Below are positions 30,804 through 42,169 of a stretch of DNA of 64,000 bases, in pieces. The stretch comes from Poa pratensis (lineage: Eukaryota > Streptophyta > Magnoliopsida > Poales > Poaceae). Where the stretch lies: the NCBI GenBank assembly GCA_947311845.1, contig CAMZMU010000040.1, positions 63,244,708 to 63,308,707 on the forward strand. Reading direction: 5' to 3'. Each line of letters begins with the position of its first letter. Within the stretch, counting starts at the first letter, position 1. A program made the position numbers and the translations under genes. Under the pieces are notes generated by a model. It saw nothing but the letters and a program-made list of their open reading frames with translations, searched no databases and was not told where the DNA came from.

Positions 30804-33340
30804 ATGACACGAAGTGATGGTGATCCCTGAGGACCAAGCCACTACGGCATCCATGGCCGATCTCAAATCGATGGAGACATCTTTGATATCGTCCATGGAT
30901 ACCAAATTTGCCGAGATGCGTGAGTTGATCAACAACTCGCAAGTGGCAAGGTTCCTAAGGAGACCACCCCACTAGATGACTCCGCTACCTCCCATGACGG
31001 TGAAACCGAGGAGGGAAAAGAGGAAAAGAAGGGGTTGAAGATAAAGAAACCGACCCTAAGAAATCTTCCACTCTACCACCACTCCCGAAGGTGGGAAGCC
31101 GGAGTACCATGGGGTTCCCTTTGCGTACTCTCCCGACCCACCTATCCATCATACTCGCATAAACCCTTTGGGTCCACCTCCTAAACTTAATGCATTGGCT
31201 TTTACTACTTGGCAACACTTAATGAAATCTCATATCAACAGTTCCTCTATCGAGCTTTGGAGGATCATTCAAGAGGGATACAAGGCCGTGAATCCTAACA
31301 ACTTGACAAGAAGAGAGGTTGCCGAGAAACAACTCAATGCTTCCGCTCTCCACATGATTGAACTTGCCGTTGGAGAAAGTGGTCTTCATCACATTCAAAA
31401 CGTCTCCACCGCCAAAGAAGCTTGGAAGTGCCTTGAGGTGGCATTCTTGGAAATGAAAGCATGAAGAGGAATAGATTGATGCTTGAGCAATGAGGCCGAA
31501 GGTTTCTACATGCTTGATAATGAAACCATGAGAGATGTATGGAAGACTCAACATTCTTGCCAAAGCCTTTCATAATGTTGGGGCAACCTATGTGGATGAT
31601 GCTTGGATCAAGAGGAAGTATGTGAATGCTCTCATGCCCTTCGAGCCCGTTGAATTGAAGGCCATCAAGGAAAATTCAACTACCTTGAGATGACATCCAA
31701 TGAAGTTATGCAAGAGATGCAAGCCTCCAAGGTTGCCACCAAGAATGCTCTAGACAACCGTGCTAGGGCCATGGGAATGAAGCAAGGTCCCTCTCTTGCT
31801 TTGAAGGCCAAGGTTGTGTGCCTTGATGAACATGATGAAGTTGAAGCATGCCCGAACAACCTTCCTCCCGATGAACTTGAACCGCCCTCCATGGTCACAT
31901 AGCTCTTGCAACAAGGACTTTTGGCGTGACCCGGCCAAGGCAAAGGCTCAAGTTGATCATGCAAACAATCCAAGCGGGAAGAAGGAGTTTGCTAATAGGA
32001 TAAAGACTTGCTACAATTGTCATAACAAGCATCACTTCATCAAGGATTGTCCTATGAGAATAGAGAGCAAAATGGTGGAAGGCTTGTCCTCAAGGGCGAA
32101 TCAAAATGATACAAAAGAAGCCTTTTGTCAAGAGGAAGCCATTCTTCAAGAAAGCACCAAGAATTGTGTTGTTGACTCAAGAAGAGTATCCTTCCGAGGA
32201 TTCCGAAGAAGAAGAAGAACCCACTCGTGAGGTGGCCGCTTTGGCCATTGTATCAACTCCACCTCCTTCTCTCTTCGAATCCCCCAATGAGAACCTCTCC
32301 ATCAACACCGCTCGTTGCCTCATGGCTTCCGTCACCGAGGTATCATCTTCTACTCCCAAGACTATGCATGAAATAGATGATAAAACTAGTCTTGTGATTA
32401 AGAAAGAACTTGTTGCTTCCGATACTATTATGGCTAACTTGCAAGGTGAAGCTAAGGCTTATGTTGAGTCTCTCTTGAGACAACTTGATGCGGCCGAAGA
32501 AATCCTTGATGACAAGGGAAAAATTGAGAGAGAGGATTCTCTCACCATAGCATCCTTGAATGCTTCCATAGAATCCTTGAATGCTTCTCTTGAAGAAGAG
32601 TGAATATAGAACCTCTCTTGAGGAAAGAATTGAGTCTCTTGATGATAAAAATGATGAAATAATTGCTAAAATCATTAAGGATAGAGATCATGTCTTTGCT
32701 AAATATAAAGTGATTAAAAAGGAGAAAGCCGAGTTTGTGGTTGCTAATGCTAGACTCCTTGAGGATGTGGAGAAACTTAACAAGGCTCACAAGGCCTTGG
32801 AAAGTACCACTCTCTTCTAGTCAAGTCTCATGAGCAACTTCAAACTCAACTTTCCAAATCTAACTCACCTAGCACCTCTACTCCCTCTTGTGATCATGCA
32901 AATGTTATTGAGGAAAATGCTAGGTTGAAGGTTGAGCTTGCCAAGGCCACTAGTGCCAAGACCTCTATTCCTAAAGGTAAAGAAAAGGTTGTTGCTCAAA
33001 TTTTTGAGCAAAAGCCACACAAAGGGAAGGAGGGTCTTGGTTATGTGGCCAAGGCAAAGAAGAAGAAGAGCAACACCAATGCCAAGCCCGCACAAGCCAA
33101 GACTCCATTGCGGTGGTAATGCCACTAGGGGCAAGACCACTCGTAGTGACTTTGCGGGGCATAACAATCCCAACTACTTTCTTTATGTTGATTACTATGG
33201 GGATGTTTATGCAAAATATGTTGGTCCTTATGATGGTTACATTGCTTACTCTATTTGGGTTCCTAAGACCCTTGTTGCTAACAAAAGAGGACCCATTGAG
33301 AAATGGGTACCTAAAACCAAGCAATGATTTCTTGTAGGAC
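30804..33340 (+). pseudogene. gag: Sirevirus Gag with CCHC finger and coiled-coil tail, frameshifted
   Basis: The first ATG candidates are 30804 (soon stopped) and 30853. The N-terminal Gag domain is at 31168-31464 (FTTWQHLMKSHINSSSIELW; VSTAKEAWKCLEVAFLEMK). A CCHC knuckle (CYNCHNKHHFIKDC, about 32011-32052) is followed by an acidic stretch and a long predicted coiled coil (about 32380-32960, rich in Leu/Glu/Lys, with repeated SLNAS). The C-terminal linker is Lys-rich. Reading shifts near 31465, 31680, 31900, 32230, 32603, 32820 and 33119, so no full Gag can be made from this copy as read. The long coiled-coil Gag is characteristic of Sireviruses. Confidence 0.8.
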
Positions 33341-34590
33341 TATGCTTCCGGTGGGTCTAAATGGGTGGTTGATAGTGGATGCACTAGTCATATGACCGGA
33401 AGCAAAGAGATCATGACGGAGTTGGGACCAAATATAAATCAAGCATCCGTCTCCTATGGTGATAAATCAAAAGCGGAGGTAACGGGTCTCGGCAAGGTGG
33501 TAGTTGCAAAGGATATCACCCTTGTAAATGTCATGCTTGTCGAGTCCCTCGGTTACAATCTTATGTCCGTTCGTGCACTTAATAAGATGAATTTTGATGT
33601 CCATTTTACTATTGATATGGTGGTACTCTTGAGGAGCAAGACTCTAAAGGTCATGTTCGTTGGGTATGTTGAAAATGAGTTGTTCGTGGTGGACTTTTCG
33701 GGGTCTACCAACACTCAAGCAATATGCCTATTCGGAAAGGCCGACGTGGGATGGTTGTGGCATCGCCGCTTGTCCCATGTCAACATGAGAACTTTGCAAA
33801 GTCTTCACAAGGGTGGCCACATTCTTGGACTAAAAGACAATGTTTCTTTTTCTAGAGATCGTCTTTGTAGGGCTTGTGTTGAAGGAAAGATGCATGATTC
33901 TCCCCATCCAAGCAAGACCATCATTTCATCAAAGAGGATATTGGAACTTCTTCATGTTGATCTCTTTGGTGCCGTGCCTCAACCTAGTCTTGGTGGGAAG
34001 AAATATTGTTTGGTGATTGTTGATGACTATTCAAGATTTACTTGGGTTTATTTCTTCAAGACGAAGGATGAGACCCAACAAGCCGTCATCGACTTTTCCA
34101 ATATTGTTCAACGCCAATACAATGTCCCTATTTGGTCATTAGGAGTGATAATGGCTCCGAGTTCAAGAACTACACCTTAAATGAGTTTCTTAGTGAAGAG
34201 GGGATTCGTCATCAATATTCCGCTGCATATACCCCTCAACAAAATGGTGTAGCCGAAAGGAAGAACCGGACTCTCATGGATATGGCAAGGTCTATGTTGG
34301 CGGAGTTTAAGTCTCCACTATTCTTATGGGCCGAGGCTATCTCCACGGCGTGTCACTCATCTAACCGGCTATTCTTTCGTGTTGGCAAGAAGTTTACATC
34401 TTATGAGATGCTCACCGGCAACAAGCCCAATGTCTCCTACTACCGAGTATTTGGTTGTAAGTGTTTCTATAAGAACAAAAGTGTTCGTTTGTCTAAATTT
34501 GAATCTAAAGCTTTAGAGGGTGTTTTTGTTGGGTACGGTGCCGAATCTCACACCTATAGAGTCTATGACAAACCGTTGGGAAAGTCATAG
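33341..34590 (+). pseudogene. Sirevirus protease and integrase, frameshifted
   Basis: The protease active site WVVDSGCTSHMTG lies at about 33361-33399. A GAG-pre-integrase zinc region (WLWHRRLSHVNMRTLQSL, CRACVEGK, about 33750-33890) and the integrase core (LLHVDLFGAVPQ, VDDYSRFTWVYFFK) follow. The core continues in another frame from about 34132 (IRSDNGSEFKN, YTPQQNGVAERKNRTL). A single frame change near 34130 separates the first catalytic Asp from the remaining catalytic residues. Downstream to 35142 are low-complexity linker sequences in several frames. Confidence 0.87.
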
Positions 34591-35142
34591 AATCTTGTGA
34601 TGTGAGGTTCGATGAGAATGACGGCTCCCAAGTGGCGCAATTTCATGTTTGTGATGTAGATAATGAAGAGCCTCAAGATGCTATAAGAAGAATGGGCATT
34701 GGTTTCCATCGCCCGTTGAGATTCATTACGAGTCTCCTCAAGCAAGTCCAAGCTCCATTCAAGTGGAGGCCTCTTCATCACAAGTTGAAACGGCGCCTAT
34801 CATGGAAGCAAATGATGCACCCCCAAGAACAAGTTCAAGACCCTCCTCATGTTGACCAAGTTGCTATGCAAGAACCAAGTTCTCCTATTGTTGATGCTAG
34901 CCAAGGTCATGACCAAGATCAACCCTCTCCTTCATTTGTTGAAGATGTGCTTCAAGATGATCAAGGTCAACATTCCGGTCAAGACGGGGACTCAAATGAT
35001 CAAGATGATCAAGAGATACCTCCAAGATGCAATGAGATATCGAAGCCCGTCGTAAAGCAAGAATTGTAAGACTTTGAATTAAAGGTCACCATCTAGAAAC
35101 ATCATTGGTGACCACAAGAAGGGTGTTACCACAAGAAGGCAA

Positions 35143-36723
35143 TTGGCAAACTTTAGTGAACATCAAGCTCATATTTCCATGGTGGAACCAAAGAAAGTGT
35201 TTGAAGCTCTTGAAGATCCGGATTGGTTAGAAGCTATGCATGATGAACTCAATAACTTCAAGCGCAACAAAGTGTGGAATCTAGTTGAGAAGCCAAAAGA
35301 TTGCCGCAATGTTATAGGCACAAAGTGGATATTCAAGAACAAGCAAGATGAGCATGGAATGGTTGTGAGGAACAAGGCAAGATTGGTTGCACAAGGGTAC
35401 TCTCAAGTTGAAGGCATTGATTTTGGAGAGACTTATGCACCCGTGGCTCGCCTTGAGTCCATCCGTATCCTTCTTGCATATGCATCACATCATAACTTTA
35501 AATTGCAACAAATGGATGTGAAAAGTGCCTTTCTTAATGGTCCTTTAAAGGAGTTGGTATATGTTAAGCAACCACCGGGTTTCGAGGACCCTAAATTCCC
35601 TAACCATGTCTACAAGCTTGATAAGGCGCTCTATGGTCTCAAACAAGCACCTCGTGCTTGGTATGAGCACCTAAGAGAGCTATTGCTAGACCGTGGATTT
35701 GAATTGGGGCAAATCGATCCCACTCTCTTTACCAAGAGGGTCAAAGGGGAGCTTTTCATATGCCAACTTTATGTTGATGATATTATATTTGGCTCATCTA
35801 ACAAAGCTTTCAATGATGAATTTTCAAAGCTTATGACCGATAGGTTCGAGATGTCTATGATGGGCGAATTGAAGTTCTTTCTCGGTTTTGAGATCAAGCA
35901 ATTGAATGAAGGGACTTTCATCTCTCAAACCAAATATACCCAAGACATGCTCAAGAGGTTCAATATGCACAATGCTAAGGGCAAGCGGTTTCCCATGGAC
36001 ACCAAATGCCATCTTGAACTTAACCCCGACGGTATCGATGTTTGTCAAAAACTTTATCGCTCTATGATTGGTTCTTTGCTTTATCTTTGTGCATCTAGAC
36101 CCGATATTGTGTTGAGTGTAGGGGTGTGTGCAAGGTATCAAGCCGCTCCTAAAGAAAGCCACATGGTGGCGGTCAATAGAATCCTTCGATATTTGGTTGA
36201 TACCCCAAGGTTTGGTTTGTGGTACCCAAAGGGCACTAATTTCTCTCTTGCCGGGTACACGGATTCGGATTGGGCCGGTTGCAAGGATGATAGGAAATCA
36301 ACTTCCGGGGCATGCCAATTTCTTGGTAGGTCCTTGGTGAGTTGGTCTTCTAAGAAGCAAAATTGTATATCTCTATCTTCCGCCGAAGCCGAGTATGTGG
36401 CGGCCGCTAGTGCATGCACTCAATTGTTATGGATGAGGCAAACTTTAAAGGAATACGGTGTCAATTGTGACAAAGTGCCTCTTTTATGTGACAATGAAAG
36501 TGCTATCAAGATTGGCCACAATCCGGTGCAACACTCAAGAACGAAGCATATTGAGATTCGTCATCATTTTATTCGGGATCATATTGCTCGTGGTGATATT
36601 GAGCTTGGCTATATTCCAACCAAAGATCAACTTGCCGACATTTTCACGAAGCCACTTGATGAAGCAAGATTCACCTTCTTGAGGCATGAGCTAAATATCG
36701 TGGATTCTAGGAGCTTGACTTGA
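35143..36723 (+). CDS. Sirevirus reverse transcriptase and RNase H (open, 526 codons)
   Basis: A continuous frame, open upstream of the first listed codon (TTG). The copia RT carries [53 protein letters not shown] and the catalytic [10 protein letters not shown] (about 35770-35799). The RNase H carries [39 protein letters not shown] and [12 protein letters not shown]. It ends with the normal copia C-terminus [15 protein letters not shown] and stop 36721-36723. All catalytic residues checked are present. It is the best preserved enzyme module of this element. Confidence 0.93.
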   Translation: MANFSEHQAHISMVEPKKVFEALEDPDWLEAMHDELNNFKRNKVWNLVEKPKDCRNVIGTKWIFKNKQDEHGMVVRNKARLVAQGYSQVEGIDFGETYAPVARLESIRILLAYASHHNFKLQQMDVKSAFLNGPLKELVYVKQPPGFEDPKFPNHVYKLDKALYGLKQAPRAWYEHLRELLLDRGFELGQIDPTLFTKRVKGELFICQLYVDDIIFGSSNKAFNDEFSKLMTDRFEMSMMGELKFFLGFEIKQLNEGTFISQTKYTQDMLKRFNMHNAKGKRFPMDTKCHLELNPDGIDVCQKLYRSMIGSLLYLCASRPDIVLSVGVCARYQAAPKESHMVAVNRILRYLVDTPRFGLWYPKGTNFSLAGYTDSDWAGCKDDRKSTSGACQFLGRSLVSWSSKKQNCISLSSAEAEYVAAASACTQLLWMRQTLKEYGVNCDKVPLLCDNESAIKIGHNPVQHSRTKHIEIRHHFIRDHIARGDIELGYIPTKDQLADIFTKPLDEARFTFLRHELNIVDSRSLT

Positions 36724-37637
36724 CCATCTTGCATACACACCTATTTTTGACTATCTATTTGGTTTAGGTGTAGGCATGGACATAGGGGGAGTGCGGTCCT
36801 AATCCATTGGACTATCCCTCCCCCCATTATGCCGACATTAAGAATTCATTTGCATCTCTATATTCGTTCTATGAATTGTGAGCTTAAATGATGAGTAGTG
36901 GCCGTGAACCCAAGATATATCTTCGCGGTGTCACACCACCGTCCTCTTCTCCTTGAAGAGTTGGTTCTTCCGTGAGTTGTTTATGCATATTCGTTGTTTT
37001 GCATCGTTTGAAACATCCAATGTTGCTTATTTGGAGTTTTTATCTTTTCCATTGGATTTGTGAAGTTTTTCCCCATGTTTCGCATCTCCCCGGATTACTC
37101 AAAGGTTGCTCATGGATATTCTTGAAGACGGATTTCTCAGCAGTGGTTTTCTTGAAGATGCAAAGTGTTCGGAGCTCAAGATCGTCATTGACAGGGAGTT
37201 GGGCGACCTCGGAGAAAAAAAAAGGAAATTCTGCTGTCCTGCGTTGGCCCGGCCTCCCACCCTGCCCAGCCTTCTGCCCGGCCAAGGCTGGCTCCAGGGC
37301 CGTTTGTCTCAGGTCCTTGCCCGGCCCCCTGCCCGGCCTGGGCCGGCTCCAGGGCCGGCGCGCCTGTGCACTTATATCGTGCGGGGAGACCTTGCCCGAA
37401 CAGTTTTCTTCTTCTTCCTCCTGTGGTGCTCTCCTCCATGGCCGCCCCCTCTCTCTCCTTCAGCTCCTCCACCCTCCCCACTCCGTTTGAGACCTTCCCC
37501 ACCCCTTCCTCTCCACAGATCTGAAGGGGATACCCCCGATCTTCCACCACACCCCATCCATCTAGTTTCTCCATTGGTGGCTGGGTTGGGGAGTTCTCCT
37601 CCATTGGTGGTTCTTGAAGATTCTCTCAAGTTTGAAG
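36724..37637 (+). other. Spacer between pol and extra ORF, with GC-rich repeat and TATA-like motif
   Basis: Non-coding leader. AT-rich to about 37200, then a GC-rich block (about 37230-37365) made of CCCGGCC/GGCCGG motifs like those in the LTR minisatellite. A TATA-like TTATATCG follows near 37372. It could supply a promoter or processing signals for the downstream ORF (inference). Confidence 0.5.
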
Positions 37638-39095
37638 ATGGACCAATGGGATGATGAGTGGGAGCAGGCGGTTCCTCAGTCTAGCAGGGCTGGCAAGAGC
37701 AAGACCTTCGATGGGCTGGATGACATTGTTGATGATTTCAATGCCGAATCCTCCTCCATGCCCAAGACCAAGAAACTCAAGAAAGTTGCTGCCACCAAGA
37801 AAGCTGCCAAGCCAAGAGGAGTTCCACCGCCTCGTGAGAATCCAGCGGAACCGGTACGTGCATCTTGGGCCAAGGTGAAACCTAGTGATTTCAAGAGAGA
37901 TCGGTTATCTTTCAACCCATATGCCTTTGGTCAGCCCACATGCCTAGATGATAGTAGATTCTATTGCAAGATGCACCAGCAAATCTTTCATCAACGTATT
38001 GAAATTCAAAAGAATGCTCATGTTCCCGTGGATTATTTCAACCTTGCTCAAGCTAGAGATACTTGGCCTGATGTGATGGAGATGATGGATTTTCACCAAA
38101 TCACTAAGATCATGACTGTTAGCACTCCATATTCTCCTGCTTTGCTTCAGCAATTTTATGCTACTATTGTGTTCACTACTGAGCATGGTCAGCGGTCTAT
38201 GACATGGATGAGTGCAGATACTGTTTGTTCATCAACTTTGGCCGAGTTTGGGGCACTGTTTAGTCTTGAGGAATTGCCCGTTGCACCTTGCTATGTTCGT
38301 CTCCATCTCTCTAAGCTCATTCCAGCTGAGACGGGGATTCGCCATTGTTATCCTCCTCAGAGCGGCCTTCGTGGGAAGATTCCCCACACAGTTCATATGT
38401 ATCCTTATTGGAGGGTTGTTCACAAAATCTTGAGAAACTGTCTTGCCATCAAGTTTGGGGAGAAGGGTTTGGTTCGTGACCGTATGGTCAATTGTCTTCA
38501 TCACATCTATGATCTTTATATCAGGAGGAAGCAAATTGATGTGCTGGATTATCTTTGGAACGAGATGCAAGTTGTGATTGTCAAAGGCAAGGTTCCTTGT
38601 TATGGTCCGCTTCTGCAGACTCTCTTCAACACCAAGTTGCCTGATGAGGTGGTTAGTCAGTATGAGATGTTTCATCCTGAGATGGTTGGTCTTCGTGCTT
38701 TGCCCGAGGGTGATCCTATTTGGCCGCCTCCTAGTGATGCTCCTGAGGGAGATTATGATGAAGATGATGACGAGGAGAAGAAAGGTGGCTTAGTGCATGC
38801 TCTCAAAAGGATGAACTGCTTCTTTGCTCTCAAGAGGAAATCTGAATTCAAGACTTACAAGAAGCAGAAAGCATCTAGCCGTCATCAGCGTGCCATCATG
38901 GATAAACTCGGTGTTAACTACTCATCTAGCTCAGCTGAAGTCTCAGAGAACACCTACATGGCCCAGAACAAGTATACTTATTGGTTTGGTGATGATGCCT
39001 CCTCACTTGCTCCTTATTGGCAAGGCGATCCCGGTCAGTCTAGCTCCGGTGCAGCTGCTCATGTTGCGGATGATGATGAGGATGACGATGAGTGA
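37638..39095 (+). CDS. Extra ORF in env position of Sirevirus, 485 aa, intact, unknown function
   Basis: ATG at 37638 in the good context GAAGATGGA; stop at 39093-39095. N-terminal acidic stretch (MDQWDDEWEQ), then a Lys-rich patch (KTKKLKKVAATKKAAKPR, residues about 45-62), a central folded region of about 300 residues (HVPVDYFNLAQARDTWPDV; CYVRLHLSKLIPAETGIRHC; WRVVHKILRNCLAIKFGEKG) and an acidic tail (DEDDDEE near residue 375; DDDEDDDE at the end). It sits where some Sireviruses carry an env-like gene, but I see no signal peptide, transmembrane helix or fusion peptide. The style resembles the 'putative plant transposon protein' ORFs of grass elements. It is intact although gag is broken. 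Confidence 0.75.
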   Translation: MDQWDDEWEQAVPQSSRAGKSKTFDGLDDIVDDFNAESSSMPKTKKLKKVAATKKAAKPRGVPPPRENPAEPVRASWAKVKPSDFKRDRLSFNPYAFGQPTCLDDSRFYCKMHQQIFHQRIEIQKNAHVPVDYFNLAQARDTWPDVMEMMDFHQITKIMTVSTPYSPALLQQFYATIVFTTEHGQRSMTWMSADTVCSSTLAEFGALFSLEELPVAPCYVRLHLSKLIPAETGIRHCYPPQSGLRGKIPHTVHMYPYWRVVHKILRNCLAIKFGEKGLVRDRMVNCLHHIYDLYIRRKQIDVLDYLWNEMQVVIVKGKVPCYGPLLQTLFNTKLPDEVVSQYEMFHPEMVGLRALPEGDPIWPPPSDAPEGDYDEDDDEEKKGGLVHALKRMNCFFALKRKSEFKTYKKQKASSRHQRAIMDKLGVNYSSSSAEVSENTYMAQNKYTYWFGDDASSLAPYWQGDPGQSSSGAAAHVADDDEDDDE

Positions 39096-39629
39096 TCATG
39101 CACCTTCACTTCACTTTCTCCCCTTTTTGGTGTCTTGATGCCAAAGGGGGAGAGAGATCTCCGGGGATTTGCATTGCATTGCATCCATTTGCGCTTTTTA
39201 TGTTTCCCGCTTTCCATTTGCATCAAACTTGTTTAAGTTTTTAAGAGAACTCTATTTGTGGTGTACTATGGAACTTATGTCATGGTTATTGTAAGGATAT
39301 TATGGACCTCCGTTATGTTATTGTAAGGACTTCCCCGGTTTATCTTCTATTATTTTGGAGTTCGTTACAAGGTGATTGATTCCCAAGACTATATCTATTT
39401 GAAGCCTATGGTGAGAAATGTACTCTACTATATGATGTCTATGGTGAGAATTATCGCATATCCTTTGCTCACATAGTCTATATTTTGTGCTTACTTCATG
39501 TTTCTCGTTTGAGCATATATTCTTGTATACCTTGTTGGCGTATAAGTTTAAGGGGGAGCTTCCCTCAAAAACTTTACCTTGCTTAAATGAGATATCTTTT
39601 TGCAAATCCGTGTGTTGTCATCAAACATC
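39096..39629 (+). other. 3' untranslated region of Sirevirus element
   Basis: AT-rich non-coding sequence between the extra ORF and the polypurine tract. GGGGGAG-type purine runs near 39146-39152 and 39552-39557 resemble extra polypurine tracts, a feature reported for Sireviruses. Confidence 0.55.
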
Positions 39630-39642
39630 AAAAAGGGGGAGA
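39630..39642 (+). other. Polypurine tract of Sirevirus element
   Basis: AAAAAGGGGGAGA lies just before the 3' LTR start at 39644. Confidence 0.9.
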
Positions 39643-39643
39643 T

Positions 39644-40874
39644 TAAAAGGACATTGTCCGTTAATCTTGTTTTGACGTTTGATCACAACACTTGGAAGTA
39701 TTTAACATACCGCTAAGTGTCCACAGGAATAATGACCATCTATATCAAAAGATACTAGTGGATCTCTCTCTATGCAAAAAGGGAAGAAAAGTAGTTGTCG
39801 GTTTTCAAATCGTGAAGGGAGAAGGCGCTCGGCAGGGAGGCCGGCCCCCAGGCCAGCCCAGGCTGGTCTGCAGGCTGGTCGCCTCGGGTGGCTGGCCGGC
39901 CCCCAGGCCGGCCCTGGCCGGTCTGCAGGCTGGTTGCCTCGGGCAGCTGGCCGGCCCCCAGGCCGGCTCCCAGGCCGGTTTGGTCGCTGGCTCGGCCAGG
40001 CCTGCCAGCCCGGCCCCCAGGCCGGCCCAGGCTGGTTTCCAGGCCGGCCGCCTCGGCTGCTCTGCCGGCCCCCAGGCCGGCCCCTAGGCCGGCCCTACTT
40101 CCTGCGCTTCGCCACTTACCTCTTCAACGGCCACATTTTGAAGAGGACTATATATACCTCTTCACCAACCTTTGGACAACTAGCTTGAACACATTGAAGA
40201 ACACCATTGATTGCAAGCTCAAGATTTGATAGATCTCCCAATCCCTCCACCCAAACTTGTTGATACTTGGAGGATTGAAGGAGAAGCCCCGGATCTACAT
40301 CTTCACCAAGCCGTTCTTCATTTCCCCCTCATTCACTTGAGGGACCCTTTGCTAGGATTTCCATTGGGAAAACCTAGCCTCATATTGTACTCACTTGATT
40401 GTCTTTGTGACAGATTTGTAGCTGTTCGGGAACCCCCAATCCTCTTGTGGGTTGTGCCCCGGATCGTTGTTGTAAGGGCTCCGGATTCCGCCTTGAAGGA
40501 TTCCGATAGTGGAAGGTGAACCAAACCTTTGTGGTGCGGTTCATCGGAGAAGAAGGTGCACCCGCCTTTGTGGCGGTTGAGTTTTGACCTTTGTGGTAGC
40601 TCACACCTCTCCAACGAGACGTACTCCCCTAAAAAGGAGGAACTCGGGATTACATCCGTGTCTCCGCGTGCTTTCACTTTCGGTTACTTCTATCCTTGTT
40701 TACCGTCTTTACTTAGTGTACCTTACTTAGTTGCTAGCTTGTCATATAGGTAAATTCACCATAGTTGCATATCTAGAGAATTTACCTTTTGTGTCAAGCC
40801 TAATTTGAAAAAGTACTAAAATTGAAGTAGCACCTATTCACCCCCCCCCCTCTAGGTGTCATACGATCCTTTCA
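39644..40874 (+). repeat. 3' LTR of Sirevirus element (1231 bp)
   Basis: Copy of 29494-30751. It starts TAAAAGGACATTG, so the terminal TG is TA here, and ends GATCCTTTCA, followed by the target duplication AATTT at 40875-40879. The GC-rich repeat has a different unit arrangement from the 5' LTR. TATA box at about 40148-40157. Confidence 0.94.
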
Positions 40875-41062
40875 AATTTATCCCGCGATTTGCATAATAC
40901 TACATCGGGGCAGATGTTGACCTAAAAATGTACCAAGTGGTAACAATTCTTATCAATCTACTTTTGTTCCGCAAAGAAAGTAGACATGCCACATTTTTTC
41001 AACTGTGATCGCCGTTATAAAAATGGAGTTTTTTTTTTCGTGTACAGTTACCATAAGATATA

Positions 41063-41185
41063 CTCTCTCCGTTCCAAATTCGATGACTTTCAATTGTCTA
41101 CATGTGAATGTATCTAGACATGTTACAAGTATAGGTAAATCTATATTTAGACAAATGAAAGTCATTTAATTTAGAACGGAGGGAG
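41063..41185. mobile_element. Stowaway-type MITE, 123 bp
   Basis: Ends CTCTCTCCGTTCC and GAACGGAGGGAG with longer imperfect inverted arms (ATGACTTTCA / TGAAAGTCAT). The TA target duplication is at 41061-41062 and 41186-41187. Confidence 0.9.
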
Positions 41186-41187
41186 TA

Positions 41188-42169
41188 CAACACAATAAGT
41201 CATATGAGAAGATATTGTAAAACTGTACCAAGTAGCAACACTTCTTCTTGTGCTCCTTTTCCCCTCCCAATCTTCCTGAAAGGCCTCACGATCTTTCATT
41301 TGTGAATTGAACACAAATAATAGAAAAATCGGAACTTATACTAAATTAGTGGCAAACGGAGTGAGACGTAGCAATATGCTATGGTTGGGACTTGACGAAG
41401 CCGAGCTTCCCCTACCACTTGGTGGGTGTCCGCGCTGCAGGCCTATACCAGTTACCGTGCTCTCTTCCTACTCCAAGAAAGGCTTCTTCCACCCTTCTTA
41501 TTTTGTGTGCTTTATTCCATTATTGTGGATAGTGGAAGTCGATCTTGAGGGGGAAAAGAACTTCATCGCGACAACCGACTATTGAGCTTTGCCCCTGAGT
41601 TGTGTTCCTCGTACTTGAACGATATCACTGAGACCATCTTCTGCCGCATTGTAACTACAAAAGCAGCTCATCATTCCCCTCCGACTATCCATTTTAAGTC
41701 TAGGGAAATGAGGCCTCTGGACCCTGAAACGCTACATATGGAGATACGAGATATCACCGACAATGATATCGTCATTGAAAGAGCATTTTCCTCCATAAAT
41801 GTTTTTGGTGGGGATGACAACATAATTAGAAGACTAACCGTGTGTTCAAATGTTTTAGCCTTATTCGATGAATTTCACAAGATGGTTGTCGACCACCCAA
41901 AAGTGAAAGGAATGAAGATGGCTTTCTAGTGTTCTTCTATTTATTGAATCGTAGGAAAACTGTACAATCAAGGGGCCGTGTTGCATATTGGTAGGTATGA
42001 GTGGAGTCAAATTTACGCACACAAACAGTATACGTATGGACTTAATTTTCCTTCATATCTTTGGTGTGAGAGAGATTCAATTTCCTGTTTGTTGAGCTGT
42101 TTTTAGAGCGAACTTCCGGTGTGTAAACACAGAAACTTTTGGCCCCTTAACTCCAGACCCCCCCCTTTA
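41188..42169 (+). other. Unrecognised sequence with two short chance or relic ORFs
   Basis: Frames at 41307-41585 and 41582-41929 overlap by a few bases. The second is 115 codons but opens with TTG; its first ATG is near 41708. It carries no motif I recognise (NDIVIERAFSSINVFGGDDN). It could be a relic of a host gene or of an old transposon. I see no splice or promoter context that decides. Confidence 0.3.

Larger units (their letters stand above)
29494..40874 (+). mobile_element. Full-length Sirevirus-type Ty1/copia element with extra ORF
   Basis: The 5' LTR is 29494-30751 and the 3' LTR 39644-40874. The target duplication AATTT is at 29489-29493 and 40875-40879. A PBS of initiator tRNA-Met type and a polypurine tract are in place. 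The internal order is gag with CCHC and a long coiled-coil part, protease, integrase, RT, RNase H, then an additional ORF. Copia order (integrase before RT), coiled-coil gag, GC-rich palindromic repeats in the LTR and a gene after pol all fit the Sirevirus (Maximus/SIRE) lineage. gag and integrase are frameshifted; RT/RNase H and the extra ORF are open. Confidence 0.93.

Noticed and set aside
37040..37629. Minus-strand ORFs upstream of the 485-aa gene
   Set aside because: They lie in the GC-rich spacer and have no motif, and they overlap one another in different frames.
37614..37637. Longer start for the 485-aa ORF at 37614
   Set aside because: That codon is TTG. The first ATG, in good context, is at 37638.
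37638..39095. Envelope glycoprotein identity for the extra Sirevirus ORF
   Set aside because: No signal peptide, membrane segment, cysteine pattern or glycosylation-rich ectodomain is visible; only the position resembles env.
41582..41929. 115-codon ORF as a real gene
   Set aside because: It opens with TTG, has no recognisable domain and no splice or promoter context. It is kept only as part of an unassigned region.
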